This document shows positions 1 through 9,888 of a DNA stretch of 64,000 nucleotides, piece by piece (position 1 is the first letter of the stretch; each line of letters opens with the position of its first letter). The DNA lies in contig JAAEAF010006023.1 of assembly GCA_011037195.1 (NCBI GenBank), positions 18,357-82,356 of the forward strand, in the 5' to 3' direction. This DNA comes from Triatoma infestans (Eukaryota > Arthropoda > Insecta > Hemiptera > Reduviidae). The notes under the pieces were generated by a model. That model had not been told where the DNA came from. It saw nothing but the letters and a program-made list of their open reading frames with translations, and did no database searches. Both the position numbers and the translations under genes were made by a program.

Positions 1-150
1 CGGAATATCGAGTTTCAACTTTCTGCGGTCACACACACACACAGACCATTTGCTAAAAAAAAAAACACTTTTTTGGACCCAGGAGACCTCAGAACGGGAT
101 ATTTCCGGTGAAAACTCGATATCGAAAATTTGACACGATTACAAGAAAGT
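1..150 (-). repeat. Family H fragment, 5' end region
   Basis: Reverse-strand piece of the 0.96-kb H repeat: the CA microsatellite (about 33-44), the block TTTCCGGTGAAAACTCGAT (103-121) and the outer end AGAAAGT at 144-150 match the ends of the copies at 34490-34642 and 37380-37500. The inverted repeat itself is eroded. Non-coding. Confidence 0.8.
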
Positions 151-675
151 AAAAAATATGGTCATTTTTTTTTTGTGGACACACCCTATTAGAACGGTTC
201 CAAAATTAACCTAACCATTTCTATAAACTTGTAATTTTGACTAAAACTTTGTTGACTATAGCATAAACACATTGAGCAAAGCATGAGCGTATTGATGATA
301 GCGTGAGCGTATATAGATGAAGGTTGTTAGGGAAGTGTACTTCAATTCTGTCCTTTAATTCCTAAATTAAATTACACCATTATAATAGAATCATAAACAA
401 ATTCAGAATGGAAAAAAACCTAAAAGGTTAACCTCTTAGACTGTTATAAAATTAATTGACAGCGGTCCCCTTTCATAGCTTGAAATTTCTTTTAAAAACA
501 CTGGAAGCCCCAGACACAGACCCACTTCTCTAAAACTTGCCCACTGAAAGCCAGCCACTCATCTATAATTTACACACTTTAATGTGTTTGGAAAATAAAT
601 ATTTTTAAAGAATTATTAAAATTAACTACGTATTTTTACTTTATCTTACGGGTAACTGGGTTAAATTTTTGTTAT
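151..675. other. Unassigned AT-rich stretch
   Basis: No coding signal, RNA gene or repeat that I can place. Positions 280-315 hold short similar words around GCGTGAGCGTAT that look like a degraded tandem duplication. The rest is AT-rich and featureless to me. Confidence 0.4.
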
Positions 676-1140
676 TGAGTGTTCACGGGAAATAGACGTT
701 TTGAGATTCACTGAGTACAAAAGTGTATTTTAGAAAAATGGTCTGTGTGTTTGTGTATGTGGGTAGAAAAATCGCAGCAAGTTGTAAATGGACATTCCAT
801 GTAGATATATCCACCATGGGATCCGACAAGAACTTACCTGTCAAAATTCCTCAACTAGAAATACCACTTTACTGAATAGATATGATGTTTCAGTTAGAAA
901 ACGGCTCAAACAATTTTCATTAGATCGTTTTATTCTAGTGTGTTTTTTCAATTTATTATACAATTCTACCAACCTAATTAATATTAATTTGAATTAAATA
1001 TGTTGTCAAAAATTCTGAGTTGGGAGAAAATCGGTGCGTTTTTACCAAAGTTATTTCAGTTATTTTTTTTTTTTTTTTTTTTTTTACGATTTTATTCATA
1101 AACACGCCAACGGTTTTTTATTAAATTTGTTACACTAACA
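676..1140 (+). repeat. Degraded family H copy
   Basis: Diverged forward copy. Recognisable blocks are the TTTTGAGATTCACTGAGT segment (698-716), the TG-rich tract (741-760), CCATGGGATCCGACA (813-827), TGTCAAAATTCCTCAAC (839-855), and a late block resembling the final H unit (1080-1137). A poly-T run sits near 1066-1085. The 69-codon open frame inside is repeat DNA, not a gene. Confidence 0.7.
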
Positions 1141-1296
1141 AATGAATACAGGAGGACTAACACTTTTTTTGGGGGGGAACTTTTTTTCCGAATCAGTTTA
1201 TTTATAGAAAATTTGGCGGATTGGGAATGTATGGTATCTTCAAAATTAAGTCTCACGAAAACTTTAGTCTAATCTTAAGTTTCACATTACAATTGT

Positions 1297-1689
1297 AATA
1301 GCACCCATCCACAGCAAAGAGAATGAATATAAATACATAGGGGATGATGTAATAGCACCCATCCACAGCAAAGAGAATGCAACCATAGTAGAGAGAAGAG
1401 AGGCCCTCTCTGGTTAACAGAGACTACTCTCTGTCTTAGACAGGCTAGAGTGGGAGAACCTGTGTATATAAGCCAGTGGGAATTTATCTAAAGAGATCTA
1501 TCGTATACAACCATACAACTGTACACCAGTCGTCGCATCGTGTCATACCTCTACTCTCACCATTCATTCTATCATTTTTATTATATAGTCCAGTGCAGTT
1601 AGTGTAAACTTAGCTACATTGTATTAGTATCAGCATATCTCGTTCATTTAATCAAACCTAATTTCTCTCCTCAACTACCCCATTATACA
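1297..1689 (+). mobile_element. Solo LTR, family L1
   Basis: A 342-bp unit at 1348-1689 begins TGTAATAGCACCC and ends CCCATTATACA, giving TG...CA termini with a short inverted repeat, as expected of an LTR. The first 32 bp are duplicated at 1297-1328. Reverse-strand relatives lie at 15332-15641 and 35318-35523 plus 36476-36577, so this is a dispersed family. No internal retroviral-type genes are attached here. I could not define a clean target duplication. Confidence 0.7.
1465..1472 (+). promoter_or_regulatory. TATA box of the L1 LTR
   Basis: TATATAAG about 120 bp into the LTR, with the same position kept in the reverse-strand copies (TTATATAC near 15538 and 36478). This fits an LTR U3 promoter. 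Activity is inferred only. Confidence 0.45.
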
Positions 1690-1774
1690 ATCTATATAAC
1701 TAATGTCTACATACAATAAGATCAAGACTTCATTTTATGACATCCAAGAATTCATATTGGAATAATTCGTAAAT

Positions 1775-1920
1775 TTCTTTAAGCTTCGCGTATGCTTTCT
1801 CTAAAGTACCACTTCAGTATAATATATATATTTTTATTTTTTTACTAATGCCGAGTCACTGGCATTCAGCCATTCAGAATAATGTATGTTTCCACCATCT
1901 ATATAATATTAATATATGTT
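1775..1920 (+). repeat. Family H variant fragment
   Basis: The words TTTCTCTAAAGTACCACTT (1796-1814) and CACCATCTATATAATATTAA match the variant H copy at 20400-20470. Short and degraded. It abuts the P1 composite that starts at about 1921. Confidence 0.5.
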
Positions 1921-2056
1921 GTTGTGGTGATTTGGTTCCGCAGAGCTGGAAAGCATCAGAGACATTTTCCGTGGTAGCCTGCTTCATTTTGAGGTCATCG
2001 ACCGGTTTCGGGCGTTCGCCTATCTTCAGGATACGTTTGTCAGACAGTGGTCTATT
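1921..2056 (-). repeat. P1 palindrome arm with hammerhead-like core
   Basis: Outer arm of the P1 family, starting near GGTTCCGCAGAGCTGG. On the minus strand 1996-2033 gives a hammerhead-like order: a short stem I strand, CTGAAGA, a stem II hairpin (AGGC GAAC GCCC, one A-C mismatch), GAA, the self-complementary ACCGGT, then C and GATG. Left boundary of the large composite that closes at about 6095. Confidence 0.75.
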
Positions 2057-2335
2057 GAGTGGACAGAGGTCTATTGTGCCATTCCACTGGTGCCAAGTGC
2101 GAGACTACTCACCTATAGCACCCCTTCCAGATTACTTAATATCTCTGAAGAATCTCTGTATCTGAAAAGATTGTAAAGAGAGTATATCTTTATCTAAGAC
2201 CTGGCAATTACCCAGGCTTTCAAATCTTCTTTTGTTGATAGCATCGCAGGTTCCTCCATTTCACCATAGAATCTACAGGTGCTATCGTGTTCTAGGCCCA
2301 GGTTCTTCAGATGCTCCCTGAATATACAATGCCAC
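2057..2335 (-). pseudogene. I-type non-LTR ORF2 C-terminus fragment, duplicate
   Basis: Minus-strand remnant of the zinc-binding tail that follows RNase H in I-superfamily ORF2 proteins. It is about 270 bp long and nearly repeats 2495-2775, so the left arm carries this piece twice with a P1 arm (2341-2445) between. The same tail occurs intact-looking at 5740-5905, where it reads CRLCGEMEEPAM. Several frame breaks; no function expected. Confidence 0.6.
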
Positions 2336-2340
2336 TGAAT

Positions 2341-2448
2341 ATACTACCACTGTCTGACAAACGCATCCTGAAGATGGGCGAACGCCCGAAACCGGTCGAT
2401 GACCACACAATGAAGCAGGCTACCACGGAAAATGTCTCTGATATTAAA
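2341..2448 (+). repeat. P1 arm with hammerhead-like core
   Basis: Inward-facing P1 arm. The core at 2363-2402 reads GCATC, CTGAAGA, T, GGGC-GAAC-GCCC hairpin, GAA, ACCGGT, C, GATG. The CATC and GATG strands can pair as stem I. The arm continues through TGAAGCAGGCTACCACGG to about 2445. Confidence 0.75.
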
Positions 2449-2494
2449 ATATGTTTTTTAATTTTTTTTTTTTTTTTTGTTGGCTGCAATGAGA

Positions 2495-3420
2495 CCAAAA
2501 GAGGTCTATTGTGCCATTCCACTGGTGCCAAGTGTGAAACTACTCATCTATAGCACCCCTTCCAGATTACTGAGAAATCTCTGATCTCTGAGAAATCTCT
2601 GCATCTGGAAAGATTGTAAAGAAAGTATATCTTTATCCAAGGCCTGGCAATTACCCAGGCTTCCAAATCTTCTCCTGATGATAGCATCGCAGGCTCCTGC
2701 GATTTCACCACAGAATCTACAGATGCTATCGTGTTCTAGGCCCAGGTTCTTCAGATGCTCCCTGAATATAAAATGCCACGTGAGGAAACCCGTCAGCATA
2801 TGAAGCCTATTTCCACTCAGACTGATGCACGCTTCAGATCTTTTCTGGTTATTCCAGTCCTGGGAAAGTTTTCCAGAATTGTGCTTTCTTCACTTCCTCT
2901 CTCTCTTTTCTGAGCTCTTCCCACTGGAGGCACTGGATGCTTATTCTACAGTCTGGGTATAATTTACTACTACCACGAAGATCTGCACCACTGACGGTTC
3001 CAGGCGGGCTCTAACTCAGACCCTTCTGCGCTCATCGCCGTGACCCTTTTACCCGTCAAGATATAATAGTGATATGAAATAAGCTGTATAATTAACAACA
3101 TTGAAGTTTATAAAACTACAATATTAATTAACACACACAGCTTATTAACCACCTTTGCTACTGGCGTCAGCGTATAGGCATGGCGCTACAAATCCATCCA
3201 TTTTCAGGACTTTTTTTTGGGAAGAATCCTCTTCAGGTTTCAAAAAAAGGGGATAATGCGCCTTTCCTTGTCAAAGTGATCGGCCATCTCATTTCTTTCC
3301 ATGCCAACATGCCCCATTCACTTAAAATAGGGTAATTTTATTGTCCCTGCCCAGGTCATTGAGCTTGCCGAGGCCTTCCCATACTGATGAATATGAGCAT
3401 TTGTAATTTTTTCGAAACCG
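2495..3420 (-). pseudogene. I-type non-LTR ORF2 fragment (RNase H tail and zinc region), left arm
   Basis: Minus-strand copy of the piece found in plus orientation at 5060-5960. From about 3400 downward it carries the end of an RNase H domain: positions 3260-3320 correspond to the GHVGMEGNEIADHFAK stretch of the right arm. It is followed by the C-terminal region with LTGFLTWHFIF and CRFCGE (CxxC type), encoded at about 2700-2795. The two pieces form a roughly 900-bp inverted repeat separated by 1.6 kb. Frames are broken, there is no catalytic RT domain and no start. It appears to have been carried inside the P1 composite, not inserted separately, because the same segment sits in both arms. 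Confidence 0.7.
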
Positions 3421-3483
3421 ACTATAACGATTTTGTTTAAACTTAAATTGCTAACTGCACTAATAATATAAATATTACCAGTT

Positions 3484-3738
3484 TTCAGAGACATTTTCCG
3501 TGGTAGCCTGCTTCATTTTGTGGTCATCGAGCGGTTTCGGGCGTTCGCCATCTTCAGGATGCGTTGTTGTAAAACTGAAATTTGGCTCTGTGCAAGTCGA
3601 CAATGTCACACTGTCTGAAAAACGCATCCTGAAGATGGGCGAACGCCCGAAACCGGTCGATGACCACAAAATGAAGCAGGCTACCATGGAAAATGTCTCT
3701 GATGCTTTCTAGCTCTGCGGAACCACCACCACAACAAT
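3484..3738. repeat. Compact P1 palindrome, complete
   Basis: Two P1 arms facing each other with only about 40 bp between: a minus-strand hammerhead-like core at 3525-3562 and a plus-strand core at 3624-3662. The inner spacer includes TGTGCAAGTCGACAATG. The right end GAACCACCACCACAACAATT matches the ends at 10770-10790 and 11945-11965. No coding capacity. Confidence 0.8.
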
Positions 3739-4698
3739 TATCAGTCTTATTTGAAACATTTTTACATTCTCTAATTTTGGTTTGGGAAAATATCTGGTTA
3801 GAAAGGTGCTTGAAATGGAATCACACAGTTCAGTCAAAAGTGTTTTGTTTTTTTTTTTTTTTTTTTTTTTTTACATTCGGTAAACATTCCAAGAAAATGT
3901 GTGCGTGTATATGTGTGGTAGTTATTTTGTAATGCAAATGAGTTGTCAGTATGACTATAATGGAAGTTGCCAATGCACCAGTGCCTCTACACGATCTTCA
4001 TCTATACACAACATATCTCTCATATGATCATATAGAAACTTTATTTGTTAAAGTATCTTCTATGGGGGGAGGGAGGGTATAATATTGGTTTTATATATAT
4101 ATATTAGATAAATGTGTGAAATGTAAACGTATGAAGCGGGTAGAAGGAAAAGAGTGTGTGTGTATGTGTGGTTGGTGGGGGGAAGTCTCCTGGCGTCCCT
4201 CAAATCACATATGTCAAATATATGTTTTTGGTCGATTTTAATTTCCTATCTGGAGCAAGATATTTAGCAGTAGTAACAGGCACACAAGTTAGAATAGTGC
4301 AAGGCTCTACATTCAAATCTTGCGTGGCCAAATATTTTCCAATAATAACATTTACACACCAACTTAACAATATTAACTTGAGATCTGACACAATCACCGA
4401 CAATATTCAAGGCCCACCCTAGAACTCATCTACCCAATTAAAAAAAAAAAAAAAACTGGCATGAAACACTCACACCACTATCTCTTAACGCAGTTTACAC
4501 AGATTTAAGTGATATATTTGCATAATAAATTTAATGAAATCTGTCAGTAATTTTCAAAATAAAGTTTTCACTAGAAATATGTGTTTTGATGTCCCTTGAA
4601 TACGAAAGAAAAGTTTTTAGCGAATTGTCTCTGTGTGTGTATGTGTGTATGTACATATATGTGTGTTTAACATAATATCTCCCCGTCATGGCTACTCG
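3739..4698. other. Non-coding stretch with two H family ends
   Basis: Between two P1 copies. It holds a poly-T run (3848-3872), an AT repeat near 4090-4105, a reverse H end (4454-4500, resembling CTGGTGTGAAACACTCACAC) and a forward H piece (4555-4650, with a TG microsatellite). Open frames of 67-88 codons here show no domain and overlap one another, so I call none. Confidence 0.5.
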
Positions 4699-4699
4699 C

Positions 4700-4985
4700 C
4701 ATCAAAGACATTTTCCATTTTAGCCTGCTTCATTTTGTGGTCATCGACCGGTCTTGGGCGTTCGCCCATCTTCAGGATGCGTTTGTCAGACAGTGTGATA
4801 ACACAGATTTGCACAGAGCAAATTCAGTTTATACACTATATACATACATAAATACAGTGTATATACAGATATATACATACAGTTTATATACATATACAGT
4901 GAATTCGCTCAGGGTAACTCTGTATTATCACACTATCTGACAAACGAATCCTGAAGATGGGCGAACCTCGCCCGAAACCTCAAAA
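4700..4985. repeat. P1 palindrome with longer spacer
   Basis: Left arm 4700-4845 includes the inner block TTGCACAGAGCAAATTCAG shared with the copies at 11755 and 49972. The right arm (4886-4985) ends abruptly after the GAAACC of the core. The right hammerhead-like core has a two-base insertion in its loop side (GGGCGAACCTCGCCC). The spacer is ATAC-rich simple sequence. Confidence 0.75.
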
Positions 4986-5059
4986 ACTCACCCTATGAAG
5001 TCGTACATTCTGTTAACCGATTTACTATAAATTTGAAATTCTGTCTAATAGACAAACAG

Positions 5060-5965
5060 CCATTAAAAGCTCATATTCATCAGTATGGAAAGGCCTCGGC
5101 AAACTTAATGACCTGGGCAGGAACAATAGAATTACCCTATTTTGAGTGCATGGGGCATGTTGGCATGGAAGGAAATGAGATAGCAGATCACTTTGCCAAG
5201 GAAAGGCGCTTTATCCCCTTTTTTTGAAACCTGAAGAGGATTCTTTGCAAAAAAGTCCTGAAAATGGATGGCGCTGTAGCGCCGTGCCTATACTCTGACG
5301 CCAGTAACAAAGGTGGTTAATAAGCTGTGTGTTAATTAACATTAATTAGTTTTTTAAACTTCAATGTTATTAATTATATAGCTTATTTCATACCACTATT
5401 ATGTCTTGACGAGTAAGAGGGTCACGGCGATGAGCGCAGAAGGGTCTGGGTGAGAGCCCGCCTGGAACCGTCAGTGGTGCAGATCTTCGTAGTAGTAGTA
5501 AATTTATACCTATACTGTAGAATAAGCGTCCAGTACGTCCCGTGGGAAGAGCTCAGAAATGAAGAGAGGAAGTGAAGAAAGCACAATTCTGGAAAACTTT
5601 CCCAGGACTGGAATAACCAGAAAAGATCTGAATCGTGCATCAGTCTGAGTGAAAATAGGCTTCGTATGCTGACAGGTTTCCTCACGTGGCATTATATATT
5701 CAGGGAGCATCTGAAGAACCTGGGCCTAGAACACGATAGCACCTGTAGATTGTGTGGTGAAATGGAGGAGCCTGCGATGCTCCCATCAGCAGAAGATTTG
5801 GAAGCCTGGGTAATTGCCAGGCCTTGGATAAAGATATACTCTCTTCGCAATCTTTCCAAATGCAGAGATTCCTCAGAGATATTAATCTGGAAGGGGTGCT
5901 ATAGGTGAGTAGTCTCACACTTGGCGCCAATGGAATGGCACAATAGACCTCTGTCCACTCAATAG
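5060..5965 (+). pseudogene. I-type non-LTR ORF2 fragment (RNase H end and CxxC tail), right arm
   Basis: Plus-strand remnant of an I-superfamily ORF2 C-terminus. Residues of the last RNase H motif are readable at about 5120-5200 (GHVGMEGNEIADHFAK), where the final acidic residue and following AK are conserved. A second frame at 5666-5905 gives LTGFLTWHYIFREHL followed by CRLCGEMEEP, the CxxC region usual downstream of RNase H in these proteins. The stretch between (5230-5500) has no readable frame. It is the mirror partner of 2495-3420 and is continued directly by a P1 arm at 5968. The separate copy at 54095-55560 belongs to the same group (CRFCGEMED), which supports the assignment. Not functional. 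Confidence 0.7.
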
Positions 5966-5967
5966 AC

Positions 5968-6100
5968 CACTGTTTGGCAAACGCATCCTGAAGTTGGGCG
6001 AACGCCCGAAACCGGTTGATGACCACAAATGAAACAGGCTACCACGGGAAATGTCTCTGATGCTTTCCAGCTTTGCGGACCAACCACCACAACTACTCGC
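5968..6100 (+). repeat. P1 arm closing the composite
   Basis: Plus-strand arm with the core at 5984-6022: CTGAAGT replaces CTGAAGA, while the GGGC-GAAC-GCCC hairpin, GAA and ACCGGT remain, followed by TGATG. It ends in GCGGACCAACCACCACAACT. With 1921-2056 it brackets a 4.2-kb region. Confidence 0.75.
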
Positions 6101-6111
6101 CATCTTCAAAC

Positions 6112-6692
6112 CCACCTCAATGTCCTCAAACCCTGGCTCCACAAGTGGAAAAACTGGCTCCACCTTAAACCGAAAAACCCTTCCCGCCATTCAATTTAAC
6201 CATAATTTTTCTCCCATTGTAACCCAAATCCGCTATCTCGGACTCCACTTAGACAGACGATTAACATGGAACCCTCATACTCGACTCAAAAGAAATGAAT
6301 TAAATTACCTATATAGAATGCTAGAAAAAACTACTAGACAACGCTCAAAACTTCACACTCCACAACAAATGACAACTGTACAATTCTCTACTAGCTCCTA
6401 TTTGGAGGTACGGACTCGAATTATATGGGGACTGCCAAAAACACAAACCTGTATCGCATTCAATCCCTACAGTCTAAAATCCTAAGCACCATCGTCAATG
6501 CTCCGTTCTACGTCTCCAACCTCACTATCCCTTCGTCACCACTTTAGCCAAATCCCGCTACCTTAAATTCCATTCCAAATTATCTTCTCATTCCAATCCC
6601 CTAATCCAAGCCCTCTGTACTTCCACTCTCCCCACAAACCCGTCAAGACGACTAAGGCGTCGATGGCCGCGCGACCATCTAAATACATAACG
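6112..6692 (+). pseudogene. Jockey-type reverse transcriptase, 3' part
   Basis: Remnant of the C-terminal third of a Jockey-clade ORF2. Early frames give HLNVLKPWLHKWK (6115-6153), then IRYLGLHLDRRLTWNPH (6230-6280), the thumb motif YLGxxLDxxLxW typical of these enzymes. Next come an LWRYGLELYG-like stretch (6398-6430) and an N-A-P segment followed by a basic tail ending in a stop near 6690. At least three frame changes are needed to read it through, so it is dead. There is no RNase H or zinc tail, as expected for Jockey. It abuts the P1 arm on its left. Confidence 0.75.
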
Positions 6693-6884
6693 ACGGCTGG
6701 CTTGAGATACAGTCGTACACACTAAGGCCGTAATGGCGTATTACGACTGTTATCGCTGGATATCCGTCGTTCACAACTTCAACCCAGGGTGTGCGCGCTA
6801 GCGCATACTTTCATTTCATTATTCATCTATTTTACTTGTTGTATGGTTACTGTGCAGTTGTAAAAATCTTTAAATATATAAAAA

Positions 6885-7110
6885 ATAACATAATATCTCA
6901 AAAAACGCAAAAACGTAGGAAATTCAAACTTGGTACTAACGCCGCATCAGTCAGAATCCATCAACCGGAAGTATGACTTTAATGAGTGTATTTTTTTCAA
7001 TTTTTTTTGTAGTTTTCTCAAATACGGCTCTAACAATTTTTCTTTGAACTTCGCCTTCTATCTGCCCACAAAAATAACTATCACTTTTTTAAAAATATTT
7101 TTTTAGATAA
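6885..7110 (+). repeat. Family H variant fragment
   Basis: Blocks ATCTCAAAAAACGCAAAAACG, CATCAACCGGAAGTATGACTT (6957-6977) and TTTCTCAAATACGGCTCTAAC match the middle of H copies. The flank 6693-6884 is unassigned. Confidence 0.6.
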
Positions 7111-7188
7111 ATTGATTTTTTATGTATTCTGTGTTATTATTATGTAATGTTATTTGTGTGGATGTTGTGTGTTTGTGTGCTGGTAGCT

Positions 7189-7698
7189 TGTGTAACACGA
7201 GCGGTTTAGTAAAAGGGATTGTAAGTATATGCGTTTAAGAGAGAAGTAATAAGAATAATTAAGAAAACACTGGTAGATTAAATTAAATATATTATCTTTA
7301 AAGGTATTTAAATATTTTACAATATCACAACTATTATGTTTATGAAATTAAGTAAATACTTAATTCAATAAATATCTAGATTAAATGCAAAGCTCTTATG
7401 TTTTAACTTAAAGTGGCACTGATTGTTAGAGAGCGATTCCTGAAGCAAGTGTTCTGGCTTTGAAAGCAGAATGCAGACTGACTTGAAGGAATGCCCCCTC
7501 TAACGGGGGATTTTCTCTTACAAAACAGTTGGCCAAGTGGCATTGTTATTTTCCTAACGGATTCCTGTGCTTTTGTCTCTTTAGCAACAATGACCTTAAA
7601 TTATAGTACCTGACTCTAAAATACATTATTTTTGCCAAAATTATTTCATTTAAAATATTTTTCAAAACTATTTATTTTTGCATTTCTTCTTCCACTAC
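7189..7698 (-). mobile_element. Solo LTR, family L2
   Basis: Reverse-strand LTR-like unit. The end TGTGTAACACGAGCGGTTT at 7189 and the opposite end CTTCTTCCACTAC near 7695 match the copies at 9325-9888 and 11207-11649. Internal blocks shared with them include AATGCAAAGCTCTTATGTTTTA and GGAATGCCCCCTCTAACGGG. Termini correspond to TG...CA. No target duplication was established. Confidence 0.65.
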
Positions 7699-7734
7699 GA
7701 CACCTTAAAAATTATTAAATATTGGAAGCATTTG

Positions 7735-8158
7735 ATAGATTTCAATTTTGAAGAAAAATCAGATACGCAACTTTACACAATAGGATTTTGAATTATTTAT
7801 TTTATATTTCTCGATAACGGTTACAAGGATTTTTTTGAAACTTGGGAAAGCTTGCTGCATACATAGAAACGTATCGCATTTATTTGAAACATTTTTCTGA
7901 AATAATTGATTTTAAAGTGGTAAGGGGGGGAGGGAGGTCAGTTAGTTTAAATTAGAATTTAATTTAAAACCACAAGCTTTGTTGGTTTTGACATAGAGCA
8001 CTCCAGATAGGGCCACTCAGTTATACAAGTGAAATCCTCACCATTAATGTTTATGGCCCACTTAAACATTATAACGTTGCAATTTTAACGAAAATTTCTT
8101 GATTAAATTGTATTGATTAGAGTTAGTCGTGTGAGTGTTTCACACCAGGGTTTTTTAA
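7735..8158 (+). repeat. Family H, second variant
   Basis: Carries H features (TTTCTCGATAACGGTTACAAGG, TTATTTGAAACATTTTTCTG) and ends in GTGTGAGTGTTTCACACCAG at 8130-8150. Its middle differs from the main type: the block AAGCTTTGTTGGTTTTGACA (7974-7993) with CACTCAG and TTTATGGCC recurs at 26850-26930 and, reversed, at 15665-15770. This defines a variant subfamily. Confidence 0.65.
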
Positions 8159-8724
8159 TAGGTGATTAGGAGAGACAAAGATTTTGTTTTGGTAGCACCA
8201 GGGAGGGCGTGCTATTGTTTTCCAAATTCAACATCAGCCGTGTAAAGCAGGATAGTAAAGTTACAGTGACGCTCTTCCAGTCCTCAGACAAACAAAAACT
8301 AATGTAGGAGAACTTGCCAAATGTAATTATTAGGAAGCAAAGAAAAGTACTTTTTGTGTGCAAAGTGAAGACACAGCACGGCTTACATTCTGTATTCAGC
8401 GGCCGTGCCTTCTCCGTCCGGGGCGAGGAGGGCAAGACTTCCTTCAGAAGTGTTGGCAACTTGCTGCCAAACTCCCCCTAACTCTTTGTTCAAACAACAA
8501 CCCAATGGGATACTTGAAAGAGTTGTGTCTGTCCTTACGTACATCGGTCTACATCAGCACAACACTTCACCACACAAGTCCAAAGTCACAAATCTACCCC
8601 CACAACTTTCAGATACCCAAGAGTTACCGTAAAAATCAATCTATCCAAAAATATGTTTTAAATAAACGTGATAGGTTTTTTTTTTTGCATTTTTGGCATT
8701 AGCATTGATGCTATTCTGCCATTA
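8159..8724. other. Unassigned stretch
   Basis: Several overlapping open frames up to 114 codons occur here, but they are on both strands, show no recognisable domain, and have no periodic bias I can see. The 3' portion has T runs that may be the tail of the minus-strand non-LTR remnant beginning at 8725. Confidence 0.35.
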
Positions 8725-9310
8725 CTTTTTTTTTATTAGGTTCTGAAGTATATCATCGAATTAAAAATTTATTTTTATATCTAAAGTATATTTAATTATT
8801 AAGTTATATGTTTTGTTTATATTTTTTAAAATTTCTAAATAATTGAAGGGAGCTTTTAGTATTTTATAAAGTTCATCTAGAAGACTTTTTCTGTGCGCAT
8901 TAAGTTTTCTTGCATGTCATAATCACACGCTCTGGATCCTCTTTTTCTTTGCATACAGTACACAGGTACGACTGTTTTTGGCCAATTCTTGCTAGGTATG
9001 CTCCACATATCATGGGTCGATCTAATCCTATTTATTGTTTTGATATCTTTTCTTGGCAGGGATAGATTATAAAACCAGGGTTTTCTTCCTACTAAGGGCG
9101 TGAATCGCTTATAAAAGGTTTCTTTGGCACTTATTTCATATGAATGCTGCCAATATTTTGGTTTGGCTCTTCTCGAGACTTAGACTTTAAATCGTAGGCT
9201 GGAGCTTTATGAAAAACCAGAGTGGCCTTCTGTGTGTGCTGTTTTAGCCAAATTATCGGTTAACTCATTCTCGTGAATGCCTGCACGACCTTGAAATGTT
9301 TTTGGCGTTG
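8725..9310 (-). pseudogene. Non-LTR ORF2 C-terminus with RNase H end
   Basis: Minus-strand remnant. At 9215-9300 the end of an RNase H domain is readable as GHAGIHENELTDNLAK (the first two residues appear as GR), matching the GNExADxxAK motif. Downstream in other frames are a segment with HSYEISAKETFYKRF (about 9115-9160) and CTVCKEKEDPERVIMTC (about 8915-8965), the CxxC...C tail of I-superfamily proteins. At least three frameshifts. The 5' side is cut at the L2 LTR that starts at 9325. Confidence 0.65.
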
Positions 9311-9324
9311 TTGTGTTGTATGTT

Positions 9325-9888
9325 TGTGGTAGCACGAGCGGTTTTGTAAAAGGGCTTGTATGTATGTTTGAGATAGAAGTATTAGTAATAATCAAGAAAG
9401 CACCACTGCTTTTAAAATAAATATATTCTCTTTACAATATTCACAACTACATCTTAATAATTCAGATGTATATCTAGAATAAATGCAAAGCTCTTATGTT
9501 TTAACATATATCTGGCATTGATTTGATGAGGGCGATTCCTGAAGTGTTCTGGCTTTGGAAGCAGAACGCAGACTGTATTGTTTGAAGGCAGAAGGCAGAC
9601 TGTTCTTGTTAGAAGGCAGAGTGCAGACTGTTATTGTTTGAAGCCACAAGGCAGACTCTCCTGAAGGAATGCCCTCTTTAGTGGGGGATTTTCTTTTACA
9701 AAAGAGTTGGCCTAACGGGTTTTTGTGCCTTTGTTTTCCTAATAGCAATGACCTAGATTTAGTATACCTGGCTCAATCCCTGCACTAAGATACATTTAAA
9801 ATATTAACAAAATTAGATTTTTGATACTATAAAATATTCTAAACTATTTTTCAAAACTATTATTTTTCTATTTCGTTCTTCCACTACA
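9325..9888 (-). mobile_element. Solo LTR, family L2, with internal duplications
   Basis: Same family as 7189-7698. Starts TGTGGTAGCACGAGCGG and ends TTCTTCCACTACA. The middle (9560-9660) holds three imperfect copies of an approximately 35-bp unit containing GAAGGCAGA and GCAGACTGTT, absent from the other copies. An 84-codon frame across it is incidental. Confidence 0.65.
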
